Below, one piece after another: positions 17,410-25,887 of a stretch of DNA of 58,492 bases. The position numbers and the translations under genes are program-made. This DNA comes from RGEC01 sp964626685 (lineage in GTDB: Bacteria; Bacteroidota; Bacteroidia; NS11-12g; UBA955). The DNA is taken from the NCBI GenBank assembly GCA_964626685.1, contig CAZVJY010000011.1, forward strand, positions 1 to 58,492, in the 5' to 3' direction. The notes beneath the pieces were generated by a model that saw only the letters and a list, made by a program, of their open reading frames with translations, was not told the DNA's origin and did not search any database. Positions within the stretch are counted from its first letter, which is position 1. Each line of letters starts with the position of its first letter.

Positions 17410-19581
17410 TTGCGGACCCTTCTTTTATGCTTTCTTGGAATCATGGTAAACTGTGCTGCTGCACAGGTTTATTCTATCCGTAAAACAGACCGCAATATCG
17501 TCATTGACGGTATTTTGTCAGAAGATGTATGGAGTAAGGCTGATGTGAAGGGAGGGTTTATTCAGCATTTTCCCTACGATACGTCCGAAGCAGAGACCCA
17601 AACCCGGTTTATGTTTACCTACGATGATAACCGGCTTTATGCCGCATTCATCTGCGTAAACCGCAATCCCGATAAGCCTTTTGTGGTGCAAAGCCTGAAG
17701 CGGGATTTCAGCATAAACCAGAGCGATGCTGTGGTGCTAACGCTTAGCCCATTTGCCGACGGTCAAAACGGATTTTCATTCGGGGTTACCCCGCAGAATG
17801 CACAACGTGAAGGTGCCGTGGAAAATGGTGGCGGATTTGGTGTTTCAACCGCATGGGATCAGATCTGGTACAGCGCTACCCGTATTGCCCGTGATACCTG
17901 GTTTGCTGAATTTGAAATTCCGTTCAAATCCTTGCGGTTTCCCGAAGGGCTAAGCACCTGGCGCTTTAATGTGGCACGGTCTGATTTCAGAAACAATGAA
18001 GTCAGTACCTGGGTTAAAGTGCCCAGGATGTTCAACATCAGTGCGCTTATTTTTACGGGTACCCTTCAGTGGCCAGAGCCACCCGCCAGAAAAGGTCCCA
18101 ACATCGCCCTCATTCCCTATGTAAGCAGCCTGGCAAGCGGCGACAGAAATGAATTTTTGAAAGACAATACGCCCAGGGTGGGCCTGGATGCGAAAGTAGG
18201 ACTCAGCTCATCCCTTAACCTGGATGTGACCCTCAACCCGGATTTTGCCCAGGTGGATGTGGACGAGCAGCAAATTAACCTCACCCGGTTTTCGCTGTTT
18301 TTCCCTGAAAGGCGGCAGTTTTTTATTGAAAACAGTGACTTGTTTGCCCAGTTTGGTTTTCGTCAGATACGGCCCTTCTTTAGCCGCCGTATAGGCCTTT
18401 CTCAGTCGGGCAACATCCCCATTGATGCCGGTGCCAGAATAACCGGTAAAATCGGAAAGGATCTGCGTGTGGGTGTGATGAATGTGCAAACCCGACGCAT
18501 GGATTCACTGAATCCGGCTAAGAATTACGCTGTGGCTGCTTTTCAGCGCAAGGTGCTTGCTGCCAGTTATCTCGGCGGTATTCTTGTTAGCGAGCAGGCT
18601 GTGGGCACCTTCAATGCCAAACGCAACTCGGTGGCCGGTCTGGAATTCAGTCTGCTCACCCCCGGTAACCGCTGGGTTGGCAAAGCATTTGTCCAAAAAG
18701 CCCTTTATGATGGTCTGAAAGCAGGTAAAGGCTTTGCACATGCTTCTTATTTGTTTTACCGCACCCTAAAGTGGGAAGCCATGTGGAACCACGAATATGT
18801 TTCCGGAAAGTTTCGCGCCCCAACAGGATTCGTGCCCCGAATTGAAAATTATGACCCTGTGCTGCGCAAAACATTCTTTATGAGCTATGGCCGCCTGGAG
18901 CCAATGATCAGCCGCATTTTCTATCCCAAAAGCAGCGTCATAAACAACTTTTCCGTAAACCTGTACAACAGTACCTACACCGACAGCAATTATCGCGTGA
19001 CTGAGGCAGTTACCACGCTCTCCGGAAGAATGTTATTGCAAAACAGTGCCGGATTTCGTTTGGCGGCGAACCGGGAATATATCTGGCTGTTTCAGCCTTT
19101 TAGCCCCATCGTTTCAAATGGAAAGTACCTGGCAATTGGCGAATACCATTTCCAAAGCGTTTCTGCCTCGGCTTTCAGCAACAACCGCCGTCCGCTGAAT
19201 GGCTCGCTGGAATGCCAGTATGGAAGCTATTTTGGCGGTGAAAAACTATCTCTGACAGGTGCTATGCAATATCGTTTTCAGCCCCGTTTTCTCTTTACGC
19301 TCAATTATCGCAGAATCGACATAGATATTCCCGAACTGGGCAAATCAACCCTGAATCTTATCGGTGCCCGAACGGAGTACAGCCTCAGCACCATCATGTA
19401 TTTCACCGCCTTTTTGCAATACAATACCCAGGCAGAAAATGTGAATGTGAATGTGCGCTATCAGTGGCGCTACCGCCCCATGAGCGACTTTTTTGTAGTA
19501 TATTCTGAAAACTACGAACCACAGTTTTTATCCAAAAACCGCAGCCTGGCGTTTAAGTGGGTGTATTGGTTTAATACCTAA
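17410..19581 (+). CDS. DUF5916 outer-membrane protein with N-terminal CBM9-like domain
   Basis: The 723-residue protein has a signal peptide (RTLLLCFLGIMVNCAAA), then a CBM9-like beta-sandwich (about 22-215) with DGILSEDVW and QSDAVVLTLSPF typical of this domain, then a long DUF5916 beta-barrel region with the conserved NPDFAQVDVDEQQINLTRF (about 280-298) and FFPERRQFFIENS (about 300-313). The C-terminus ends in aromatic barrel strands. Family members are outer-membrane proteins of Bacteroidota with no settled function. TTG at 17410 is used because it is the only start that keeps the whole signal peptide. It follows the LysM gene by five bases and converges with the ABC exporter. Confidence 0.86.
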   Translation: MRTLLLCFLGIMVNCAAAQVYSIRKTDRNIVIDGILSEDVWSKADVKGGFIQHFPYDTSEAETQTRFMFTYDDNRLYAAFICVNRNPDKPFVVQSLKRDFSINQSDAVVLTLSPFADGQNGFSFGVTPQNAQREGAVENGGGFGVSTAWDQIWYSATRIARDTWFAEFEIPFKSLRFPEGLSTWRFNVARSDFRNNEVSTWVKVPRMFNISALIFTGTLQWPEPPARKGPNIALIPYVSSLASGDRNEFLKDNTPRVGLDAKVGLSSSLNLDVTLNPDFAQVDVDEQQINLTRFSLFFPERRQFFIENSDLFAQFGFRQIRPFFSRRIGLSQSGNIPIDAGARITGKIGKDLRVGVMNVQTRRMDSLNPAKNYAVAAFQRKVLAASYLGGILVSEQAVGTFNAKRNSVAGLEFSLLTPGNRWVGKAFVQKALYDGLKAGKGFAHASYLFYRTLKWEAMWNHEYVSGKFRAPTGFVPRIENYDPVLRKTFFMSYGRLEPMISRIFYPKSSVINNFSVNLYNSTYTDSNYRVTEAVTTLSGRMLLQNSAGFRLAANREYIWLFQPFSPIVSNGKYLAIGEYHFQSVSASAFSNNRRPLNGSLECQYGSYFGGEKLSLTGAMQYRFQPRFLFTLNYRRIDIDIPELGKSTLNLIGARTEYSLSTIMYFTAFLQYNTQAENVNVNVRYQWRYRPMSDFFVVYSENYEPQFLSKNRSLAFKWVYWFNT

Positions 19582-19597
19582 TGGCGCCGGAGGCCCT

Positions 19598-21421
19598 TCA
19601 AGCCAGCTGCTGCAGCTGAATCAACTTGTGATACAAGCCCTGTTTACCTATCAGCTCTTCGTGGGTTCCCACTTCGGTAATGCGTCCCTGATCCATCACC
19701 ACAATTAAATCTGCGTGGGTTACCGTACTCAGGCGGTGCGCAATGATAATGCTGGTGCGGTTTTGCATCAGTTTTTCCAAAGCGGCCTGTACGGCCTTTT
19801 CGCTCTGGCTGTCCAGTGCGCTGGTGGCTTCATCCAAAATTAAAATCTGAGGGTCTTTCAGCAGGGCACGGGCAATTCCCAACCGCTGCCGCTGTCCGCC
19901 ACTGAGCTTGCTGCCCCTTTCCCCGATGTTGGTATTATACCCGTCGGGCAATTGTTCAATAAAATCGGCTGCGTAGGCTGCTTTTGCCGCATCGGCCACG
20001 GCCTGTTCATCAGCCTCCGGCTTGCCCAGTGCAATATTGTTGCGGACGGTCTCGTTAAACAAAATACTCTCTTGGCTTACCATGCCCATCAGTTGCCGCA
20101 GATCGTCCTGTTTGTACTCGCGTAAATCGTGTCCGTCCAGCAAAATACTGCCCGAATCCACATCGTAAAAACGGGCAATCAAATCGGTAAAGGTGGTTTT
20201 ACCCGCTCCGCTGGGGCCTACCAGGGCAATGGTCTGCCCTTTTTTGATGGTAATGTTGAGGTGGTGCAGCACCGGTTTTTTGGGGTCATAACCAAACGAG
20301 ACATCCCTGAATTCAATGCTGTGTTCAAATGTGGGAACCTTGGGATACAACGGATCCTGAACCCGTACGGGCGCATTGACCAGCTCTTCTATGCGGTGCA
20401 GGCTGGCTTGCCCGCGTACGGCAGCCGAATACGAGGAACTTAGTGCCTTAAACGGATTGATCAGCTGGCTGAAGATGGCAAAGTAGGTAAGAAAAAACTC
20501 CGGGTTCAGCGTACCACCGAAAACCATATTGCCGCCCAGCCATAGCAGTGCTGCCGAAACCGCAATGCCAATGGTTTCACTTAACGGCGACGATAAATCG
20601 TACCGACGCTGAACACCAATATTGTTGCGGGTATAGGACCAGTCTTCCTGACTGTATTTCTCCCTGAAAAACCCCGCGGCATTGAACGCTTTGATGATGC
20701 GCATGCCACCGATACTTTCTTCAAACGATGACATGATGCGCCCTGCCAGCTCCTGGTTGCGGGTGCTTTTACGGCGCAGGCTGCGGCTTAGCAAACCAAT
20801 GAAAATGGCAGTGAGCGGCAGAAAAATTACTATGTAGAGCGTTAACTGAGGTGAAAGGAAAATGAGGGCACCAAGAAACAGCAAGATGGTAAGCGGTTGC
20901 ATATACAGGGCTTCCAGCGATACCATCAGCGCAAATTCAATCTCTTTCATATCGTTGCTCATGCGCGAGAGCAAGTCTCCTTTTCGTTCTTCGTTGAAAT
21001 AGGCAACAGGAAGCTCCAAACAGCGGTTGTAGATGTTCATGCGCATATTGCGTACCGCCAGGTTGCGCAGTTTGGCCATCACGCTCATGGCAGCAAACCG
21101 GCTTAGGTTTTTGATGATGGTGATGAGTACCAGAGCCACACACAGAAAGGCCAGCGCCCGCAGCGGATCGCCTTTGGCCATGCCGCTAAACCAGTGGATG
21201 AATTGCTCGTATTTGGCAGCAAACCAGTTGCCCACATCCAGCCCTTTGGTATCCAGTCCGGGCGCTGCATCGTTGGGTTTAAAGAGAAACTTCAGCACAG
21301 GCATTATCATCAGCAGGGTGCTCAGGTGCAGAAGAATGTACAGGAGATTGAAGCCGAAATTCAGAAATATCAGTCCTTTGAAGGGCCGCGCGTGACGAAA
21401 AAACTGTAAAATGGCTTTCAC
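19598..21421 (-). CDS. ABC transporter, fused permease and ATPase (MsbA-like)
   Basis: This 607-residue half-transporter has about six membrane helices in the first 340 residues and a nucleotide-binding domain after that. Walker A is GPSGAGKTT (about 395-403), the signature LSGGQ is at 506-510, Walker B ILILDEA is at about 526-532 and the switch His follows in IIAHRLS. Homodimers of this type flip lipids or export hydrophobic compounds; MsbA-like lipid A flipping is the likeliest role, but multidrug export is possible. The start is GTG at 21419-21421, with a near-consensus TAATTTCG promoter element seven bases upstream on the minus strand. It is divergent from the DUF1684 lipoprotein gene with only 33 bases between. 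Confidence 0.92.
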   Translation of the reverse strand: MKAILQFFRHARPFKGLIFLNFGFNLLYILLHLSTLLMIMPVLKFLFKPNDAAPGLDTKGLDVGNWFAAKYEQFIHWFSGMAKGDPLRALAFLCVALVLITIIKNLSRFAAMSVMAKLRNLAVRNMRMNIYNRCLELPVAYFNEERKGDLLSRMSNDMKEIEFALMVSLEALYMQPLTILLFLGALIFLSPQLTLYIVIFLPLTAIFIGLLSRSLRRKSTRNQELAGRIMSSFEESIGGMRIIKAFNAAGFFREKYSQEDWSYTRNNIGVQRRYDLSSPLSETIGIAVSAALLWLGGNMVFGGTLNPEFFLTYFAIFSQLINPFKALSSSYSAAVRGQASLHRIEELVNAPVRVQDPLYPKVPTFEHSIEFRDVSFGYDPKKPVLHHLNITIKKGQTIALVGPSGAGKTTFTDLIARFYDVDSGSILLDGHDLREYKQDDLRQLMGMVSQESILFNETVRNNIALGKPEADEQAVADAAKAAYAADFIEQLPDGYNTNIGERGSKLSGGQRQRLGIARALLKDPQILILDEATSALDSQSEKAVQAALEKLMQNRTSIIIAHRLSTVTHADLIVVMDQGRITEVGTHEELIGKQGLYHKLIQLQQLA

Positions 21422-21454
21422 CTGTTTGCGAAATTACGCAAATTTGTACGGAAC

Positions 21455-22069
21455 ATGGGAAAAAGCATTTGGGTTAGCCTGTTACTGCTCTTGCTGACAG
21501 GCTGTCAGGGCAATGGGGGTGAGGCACCGGAAGGGCAGTCAGACAGTATTTATGTGTCAGCGGTTACACATGAAAGGCAGCAGAAAGACGACGCGTTTGC
21601 CATGTCGCCCAACAGCCCTTTCAGGGATGTGAAGTACGAGTTTACGGGTTTGCGGTACTATCCTGTTTCACCGGAATGGAAGGTGCCATGCCGCTGGGAT
21701 AAAAGCCGTTCCGGCGATACGGTGTTGCTGCCCGATTCCAAAGGGAAAAAACGGGTTTATACGGTTGCAGGTGCATTTAAGTTCCGCATACAAAACCGCG
21801 AATGCGAGATACCGGTCTATTTTGAGGATTCGGCAAAAACCATGTTTTTTATCATGTTCCGCGATTCTACCAATACCACAGAAACCTATCAGGGCGGGCG
21901 TTATATCGAGTTTCGCCATGCCGGCGGTGATGATATTGTGCTGGATTTTAACAGGGCTTTTAATCCTTACTGCCATTACAACCACCATTATGCCTGTCCC
22001 GTGGTACCTGGCAGCCATTTTATTCCGTTGTTCATCCGCGCCGGTGAGCGCAGGTATGGGGTGGAGTAA
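21455..22069 (+). CDS. DUF1684 family lipoprotein
   Basis: This 204-residue protein has a lipoprotein signal with the lipobox LLTGC (Cys17), followed by a linker and a DUF1684 domain. Domain marks are SPFRD (about 48-53), FTGLRYYPVSPEW (about 58-71), ECEIPVYFEDSAKTMFFIMFRDSTNTTETYQGGRY and the late DFNRAFNPYCHYNHHYACPV, whose Asn-Pro-Tyr-Cys set is highly conserved. The function of the family is unknown. After lipidation it should sit in the outer or inner membrane facing the periplasm. The promoter region is shared with the divergent ABC gene. Confidence 0.9.
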   Translation: MGKSIWVSLLLLLLTGCQGNGGEAPEGQSDSIYVSAVTHERQQKDDAFAMSPNSPFRDVKYEFTGLRYYPVSPEWKVPCRWDKSRSGDTVLLPDSKGKKRVYTVAGAFKFRIQNRECEIPVYFEDSAKTMFFIMFRDSTNTTETYQGGRYIEFRHAGGDDIVLDFNRAFNPYCHYNHHYACPVVPGSHFIPLFIRAGERRYGVE

Positions 22070-22408
22070 TCTGATTTTTTATCGGTATTAACCCGCAGTT
22101 GGTTTTGTTCACCGAAGTGTAAATAGGAGCTTGTAAAATCTTTTGCTTGCGCTAATAAAGCCGCTGGCGGTATAAGGTCCCTGGTGGGTTCATTGTGTGG
22201 TAATTACCATTATTGGTAAATGTTGGAGTATGGAAAACGCTGTGATGCATTAACAAACGATAATCAATAAATAGAGTCATCCATCGAAAGGGGTGTTCTG
22301 TTTATGTTATTGACAGAAGTATGGGTAATATGGTTAATGTATTATATTTGTAATAATATATCTATAAATACAATCACATTTATAGAGTTTTATTAAAAGT
22401 TCCATTTT
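22070..22408. other. Intergenic region before the YhcG gene
   Basis: No gene is supported in these 339 bases. They become AT-rich to the right. They hold overlapping small palindromes at 22199-22219 (GGTAATTACC, then TTACCA/TGGTAA), which could be an operator, and a -7 promoter element at 22343-22350. No terminator is obvious after the DUF1684 gene. Confidence 0.5.
22343..22350 (+). promoter_or_regulatory. Promoter -7 element before the YhcG gene
   Basis: TATATTTG matches TAnnTTTG. A TTG at 22310-22312 lies 30 bases upstream, too far for a normal -33 element. The leader would be about 55 bases, longer than for most genes here. Confidence 0.45.
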
Positions 22409-23425
22409 ATGCATCCTGAAAAATCATCACTGGCATTTATTGCTGAGATCAAGCAAAAAGTTAGGCAGGCACAGTACGAAGCATTAAAGGCCGTAAATCT
22501 GCAACTAATTAACTTATACTGGGAAATAGGGCAATCCATAGCCGAAAAGCAATCCGAAAGTTGGGGAAAAGCTGTCGTCCCAACCCTCTCCAAGGAACTT
22601 CAGGCAGAATTTCCCGGAATGGGAGGATTCTCCGAAGGCAATTTATGGCTTATGTCGCAATTTTGCACAGAATATCAATCAGATATAAATCTCGCACCAT
22701 TGGTACGAGAAATCAGCTGGAGCAAGCATATAACCATCCTAAAGAAATGTAAAGATAACCTGGAACGCAAATTCTACACCCTCGCCACCAAAAAATTTGG
22801 TTGGACCAAGAATGTTCTGATTCATCAAATTGAAAATAAGACTTACGAAAAACACCTGCTGAACCAAACCAATTTTGAGCAAACCCTGCCCGATATGCTC
22901 AAAGATCAGGCGGCGCTGGCAATAAAAGATGAATATACCTTTAATTTCTTGTCACTTCAGGAGGAACATTCAGAGCGGGAACTGGAGCAGGCACTGATTC
23001 ATAATGTGCGGAATTTTCTCACCGAAATGGGGTATCAGTTTACCTTTTTGGGCAATCAATTCAAACTCGAAGTGGATGACCGGGAATATTTCATTGATTT
23101 GTTGCTGTATCACCGGCACTTGCAATGTCTGGTGGCCATTGAGTTGAAAGTGGGCGAGTTTTTACCCGAATACAAAGGCAAAATGGATTTCTATCTTTCT
23201 GTGCTGAATGACAAAGTAAAACTGCACAACGAAAACGACAGCATCGGAATAATCATTTGCAAGGAGAAAAACCGAACCATTGTTGAGTATTCACTGAAAA
23301 CATCCACACAGCCTATTGGAGTGGCCACCTATACGCTCACGGACCGCTTGCCGGCGCAATACCAAAACATGCTTCCCAGCGGAAAAGAAATCGGCGATAA
23401 AATCAGCAAATATTTTGGAGGGTAA
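22409..23425 (+). CDS. YhcG/DUF1016 family PDDEXK nuclease
   Basis: The 338-residue protein has an N-terminal DUF1016 helical domain (about 8-160; VNLQLINLYWEIGQSIAEKQ-like start and LPWSH-equivalent EISWSKHITIL at about 101-111) and a C-terminal PDDEXK nuclease domain. The nuclease residues can be read: Asp230 in YFIDLLLYHR and Glu245-x-Lys247 in AIELKVGEF. The family is widespread in accessory regions, often near restriction-modification genes, and is thought to act on DNA, possibly branched DNA. Here it stands alone with no methylase or specificity gene, next to the AT-rich cassette. Length is normal. Confidence 0.9.
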   Translation: MHPEKSSLAFIAEIKQKVRQAQYEALKAVNLQLINLYWEIGQSIAEKQSESWGKAVVPTLSKELQAEFPGMGGFSEGNLWLMSQFCTEYQSDINLAPLVREISWSKHITILKKCKDNLERKFYTLATKKFGWTKNVLIHQIENKTYEKHLLNQTNFEQTLPDMLKDQAALAIKDEYTFNFLSLQEEHSERELEQALIHNVRNFLTEMGYQFTFLGNQFKLEVDDREYFIDLLLYHRHLQCLVAIELKVGEFLPEYKGKMDFYLSVLNDKVKLHNENDSIGIIICKEKNRTIVEYSLKTSTQPIGVATYTLTDRLPAQYQNMLPSGKEIGDKISKYFGG

Positions 23426-23523
23426 AGGTTGCGGCTTGCCCGACATTCAAAAAAGTGATTAGAAAGCCAAAGAAAGAAACCCTCCATTCCTTTGCTTGAA
23501 TGACAGTGTTTTTTTAAATGCGG

Positions 23524-23563
23524 ACACAGAGTTCCTCAGCGTTAAGCGGGGTTTGGCAGAGGG
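23524..23563. repeat. Composite repeat, copy A (decamer block only)
   Basis: Four degenerate 10-base units run ACACAGAGTT, CCTCAGCGTT, AAGCGGGGTT, TGGCAGAGGG. This is the most diverged of three copies and lacks the octamer block. It sits 70 bases before copy B. The rest of the 305-base gap 23426-23730 contains only copies A and B and no supported gene. Confidence 0.65.
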
Positions 23564-23633
23564 GCGTGAAGCATGGGTTGGATAAGCCATACTTGCTTTT
23601 TAAGGTGTGGCATTCAGGGAAAGCAATACGGGG

Positions 23634-23728
23634 ACACAGAGTTCCACAGAGTTGCGCGGAGTTTCGCAGAGGGGGTGCCGAATAAACGATTAAACTAATA
23701 GTCCAATAGGCTGATAAACCAAGCCCCC
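23634..23728. repeat. Composite repeat, copy B (left flank of the AT-rich cassette)
   Basis: A decamer block at 23634-23673 (ACACAGAGTT, CCACAGAGTT, GCGCGGAGTT, TCGCAGAGGG) is followed, after TGCCG, by an octamer block at 23681-23728 (AATAAACG, ATTAAACT, AATAGTCC, AATAGGCT, GATAAACC, AAGCCCCC). The same order is found at 29408-29502 in the same orientation. It ends two bases before the stop of the xre gene. Confidence 0.8.
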
Positions 23729-23730
23729 AA

Positions 23731-24126
23731 CTACTTCCTCACCATCGTCTCTATCAACTTATTCTGATTGTCTATGAGCCGCTGCATGGCCTCTATTTGT
23801 TTCATCAGCAGGGTACGTTCGGCTTCGGATAAGCTGTAGTTGTTTACAATGCCATTGGTGGCAGAGTTGTTCATGGTGGTGATGTTGTACACGAAGTTGT
23901 CATCAAACTGTAGGATGTCTAGCGTACTCACTTCCAGCACCTGGGCAATTTGTTCCAGCCGGTCCAGGGTAATGGATGATTCACCCCGTTCTATTTTCCC
24001 ATACCCATTGGTGGTAAGCCCCATACGCTTGGCCACGGTCTCCTGTTTGTAGCCTTTCACTTCACGCAGTTTGCGGATTTTTTCGGCTATGCGGTAGGTG
24101 GTGTTGGGTTCTTTGGGCGTATTCAT
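23731..24126 (-). CDS. XRE-family helix-turn-helix regulator
   Basis: This 131-residue protein has an HTH_3 domain (about 11-70; IRKLREVKGYKQETVAKRMG, then YGKIERGESSITLDRLEQIA) and a C-terminal amphipathic helix (about 100-131; LLMKQIEAMQRLIDNQNKLIETM) that probably forms a coiled coil for dimerisation. Such regulators are common singletons in Bacteroidota. It is divergent from the SPFH operon, which starts about 110 bases away, so it is a reasonable candidate regulator of that operon. A full-consensus promoter lies in the shared region. Its coding sequence is less AT-rich than the operon. Confidence 0.88.
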   Translation of the reverse strand: MNTPKEPNTTYRIAEKIRKLREVKGYKQETVAKRMGLTTNGYGKIERGESSITLDRLEQIAQVLEVSTLDILQFDDNFVYNITTMNNSATNGIVNNYSLSEAERTLLMKQIEAMQRLIDNQNKLIETMVRK

Positions 24127-24151
24127 AATGGCTGTATATTAACTATTAGGA

Positions 24152-24183
24152 CAAAATTACATACCGGCAGTTAGAAAAACAAA
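24152..24183 (-). promoter_or_regulatory. Bacteroidota-type promoter of the xre gene
   Basis: On the minus strand TTTG (24180-24183) and TAATTTTG (24152-24159) are spaced by 20 bases, a full consensus match. The leader before ATG 24126 would be about 20 bases. The promoter lies in the gap shared with the divergent SPFH operon. Confidence 0.72.
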
Positions 24184-24235
24184 CCTACAATAATGTGTTG
24201 TGGGTTTTCTTTGTGGTGTAATCTAATTCATTGAA

Positions 24236-24427
24236 ATGATGAATGCTAAAAACTGTTGTGCCTTCGTTCGTGTAGTGCAATCCGATAATGGTTGGACAAA
24301 ACCCTGTGGTTTGGATTACAGGCAGGGAGACCACTTTGCAGCTCGCTCTGGTTTTGGATTTGAGGAGTGGATGAAAATATGGCATAGGCATTTATATGAG
24401 TTAAGGTGTATATGTGGTGAATTTTAA
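24236..24427 (+). CDS. Possible small gene or fragment at the head of the SPFH operon
   Basis: A 63-residue frame starts with two ATGs and ends five bases before the next gene. The segment SDNGWTKPCGLDYRQGDHFA and then GFGFEEW resembles a short motif (W-x-RPSG ... GFGxEEW) found near the N-terminus of some predicted HNH or restriction-type proteins, so it could be the remnant of such a gene or a real small protein. It has no full catalytic domain. It is on the right strand and spacing for the operon, but there is no clear promoter element before it. Confidence 0.4.
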   Translation: MMNAKNCCAFVRVVQSDNGWTKPCGLDYRQGDHFAARSGFGFEEWMKIWHRHLYELRCICGEF

Positions 24428-24432
24428 TTTTT

Positions 24433-24915
24433 ATGGCAGAGAGAAAATATAATATTGCGCTGAAGATTGGGACATTAATACCGGGATTTAATGGCTATTT
24501 AGAAAGGTCTGACAGGAGGAATAGTGAAAAGATTTTTCGAGATCAAAATGCAACACTTTTAGAACAAACTGAGAAAGCAATTATAATACATCAAAAGTCG
24601 TTGTTAGCGCCTGAACAATTTGAATCATTCCAGCAATGGGAAATGGTTAGAAAAGCGATGAATACCATTATTCCAAAGTTTAGACATGCTGCCTATGGTG
24701 TTTCATCCTTTTTTTCAAAGGAGAAAATTAAAGAAGGTGAGCTTGAAGAGATTCTAAAGTATGATGAGGAAATAGTTACAAGAATACAATTAATTTATAA
24801 AGCTCCTGAGAATGAAATCAATGATGTATTAAGTGCGCAATTAATTATCCAAAATTTGCAGGAAATTGAGAATTTACTTTTACAGAGATCTGCTTTTATC
24901 GCTAAGTATAAATAA
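24433..24915 (+). CDS. Uncharacterised helical protein of the SPFH operon
   Basis: This 160-residue protein is predicted to be mostly helical and soluble. It carries a GY-x-ER-x2-RR-like segment near the N-terminus (FNGYLERSDRRNSEKIFRD, about 19-37) and RHAAYGVSSFFSKEKIKEGELEEIL in the middle (about 84-108). I recall this pattern from a widespread uncharacterised family (GYxxRExRRxxD ... IRxAxYGxxGxFD), but cannot check it. It begins five bases after the small frame upstream and ends two bases before the SPFH gene, so it is in the same transcript. It may take the place that PspA-like helical proteins hold beside SPFH proteins in other bacteria; that is inference. Confidence 0.8.
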   Translation: MAERKYNIALKIGTLIPGFNGYLERSDRRNSEKIFRDQNATLLEQTEKAIIIHQKSLLAPEQFESFQQWEMVRKAMNTIIPKFRHAAYGVSSFFSKEKIKEGELEEILKYDEEIVTRIQLIYKAPENEINDVLSAQLIIQNLQEIENLLLQRSAFIAKYK

Positions 24916-24917
24916 TT

Positions 24918-25874
24918 ATGGAAGTTTTAGAATTTTTAGACAATACCGGAAATGTTATCGTAAAAAGGATACCTGATAATGGTCAGCTTGAAATTAAATG
25001 GGGTTCACAACTGACCGTAAGAGAGAGTCAGGAAGCTGTATTTTTCAGAGATGGTCAGGCACTTGATGTGTTTGGGCCAGGCCGCCATGTATTGGAAACG
25101 CAGAATATTCCTGTTATAGGAAAATGGGTTACATCATTTGGTTATGGTCCAACATCGCCGTTTAGAGCTGAAGTTGTATTTGTTGGAAAGCAATTGTTTT
25201 CTAATTTAAAATGGGGAACCCGTGAACCTATTTTATTTAGAGATAAAGAATTGAATGCGGTTCGTTTACGGTCTTTTGGAAGCTATTCCATTCAGATTCA
25301 GGATGCGATGCTTTTTGTAAACAAAGTCGTGGGCACAAGAGGGTTGTTTAGCACAGAAAGCATACAGGATTATTTGAAAGGGATTATAATATCAAAAATG
25401 AATACCGTTTTAGCCAGAGAGCTAAAATCAGTATTTGATATTTCCCAAAGTATAGAAAAATTAAATCTTGTAACAAGAACCGAATTGGATAGTGACTTTG
25501 CCGGTTTGGGCTTGAAGATCCATGATTTTTATATTCAGAGTATCTCAGTACCTGAAGAAGTGCAGAAGTTAATAGACACGAGGAGTGGAATGGGCGCATT
25601 GGGCAATTTGGATCAATACATGAAATTTCAGGTTGCAAATGCGATAGGCGACGCTGCAAATAATGGGAACTCTGGCGATGCCTTTAATACCGGAGCAGGC
25701 CTGGCATTAGGCATGTTGTTGCCGCAGATGATGAGTTCAAGTCTTAATAATCCCAACAATGGTTCTCTCGATCCTATGGAAAAACTGAAAAAATTAAAGG
25801 AATTATTAGAATTAGGGGCTATAACCCAGGCTGAATTTGAAGATAAAAAGGCCATTTTACTTAAAGATATTTAG
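24918..25874 (+). CDS. SPFH (band-7, YdjI-like) protein with C-terminal SHOCT domain
   Basis: This 318-residue protein starts with the short strand-rich segment of YdjI-type 'virion core' SPFH proteins (about 1-30), then the SPFH/band-7 domain (about 25-230; SQEAVFFRDGQALDVFGPGRHVLET and the later LKIHDFYIQSISVPEEVQKL). A Gly/Asn/Ser-rich linker (about 240-285) leads to a SHOCT helix-hairpin (MEKLKKLKELLELGAITQAE at 287-306, then FEDKKAILLK). SPFH proteins form membrane-associated oligomers that organise microdomains or cage proteases; SHOCT domains are oligomerisation or targeting modules. There is no clear transmembrane segment. It is the central member of the AT-rich operon and the best recognised. 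Confidence 0.9.
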   Translation: MEVLEFLDNTGNVIVKRIPDNGQLEIKWGSQLTVRESQEAVFFRDGQALDVFGPGRHVLETQNIPVIGKWVTSFGYGPTSPFRAEVVFVGKQLFSNLKWGTREPILFRDKELNAVRLRSFGSYSIQIQDAMLFVNKVVGTRGLFSTESIQDYLKGIIISKMNTVLARELKSVFDISQSIEKLNLVTRTELDSDFAGLGLKIHDFYIQSISVPEEVQKLIDTRSGMGALGNLDQYMKFQVANAIGDAANNGNSGDAFNTGAGLALGMLLPQMMSSSLNNPNNGSLDPMEKLKKLKELLELGAITQAEFEDKKAILLKDI

Positions 25875-25887
25875 GGGATGTAACAAT

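Noticed and set aside
23524..23728. CRISPR-like array in the decamer repeats
   Set aside because: Units are 10 and 8 bases with no spacers and no cas genes nearby; they are short tandem-like units within one element.
23731..24126. XRE protein as antitoxin of a toxin-antitoxin pair
   Set aside because: No small toxin-like gene is adjacent on the same strand; it looks like a stand-alone regulator with a coiled-coil tail.
24185..24391. A 68-residue minus-strand frame in the xre-SPFH gap
   Set aside because: It lies opposite the more gene-like small plus-strand frame, lacks a promoter element and has no recognisable motif.
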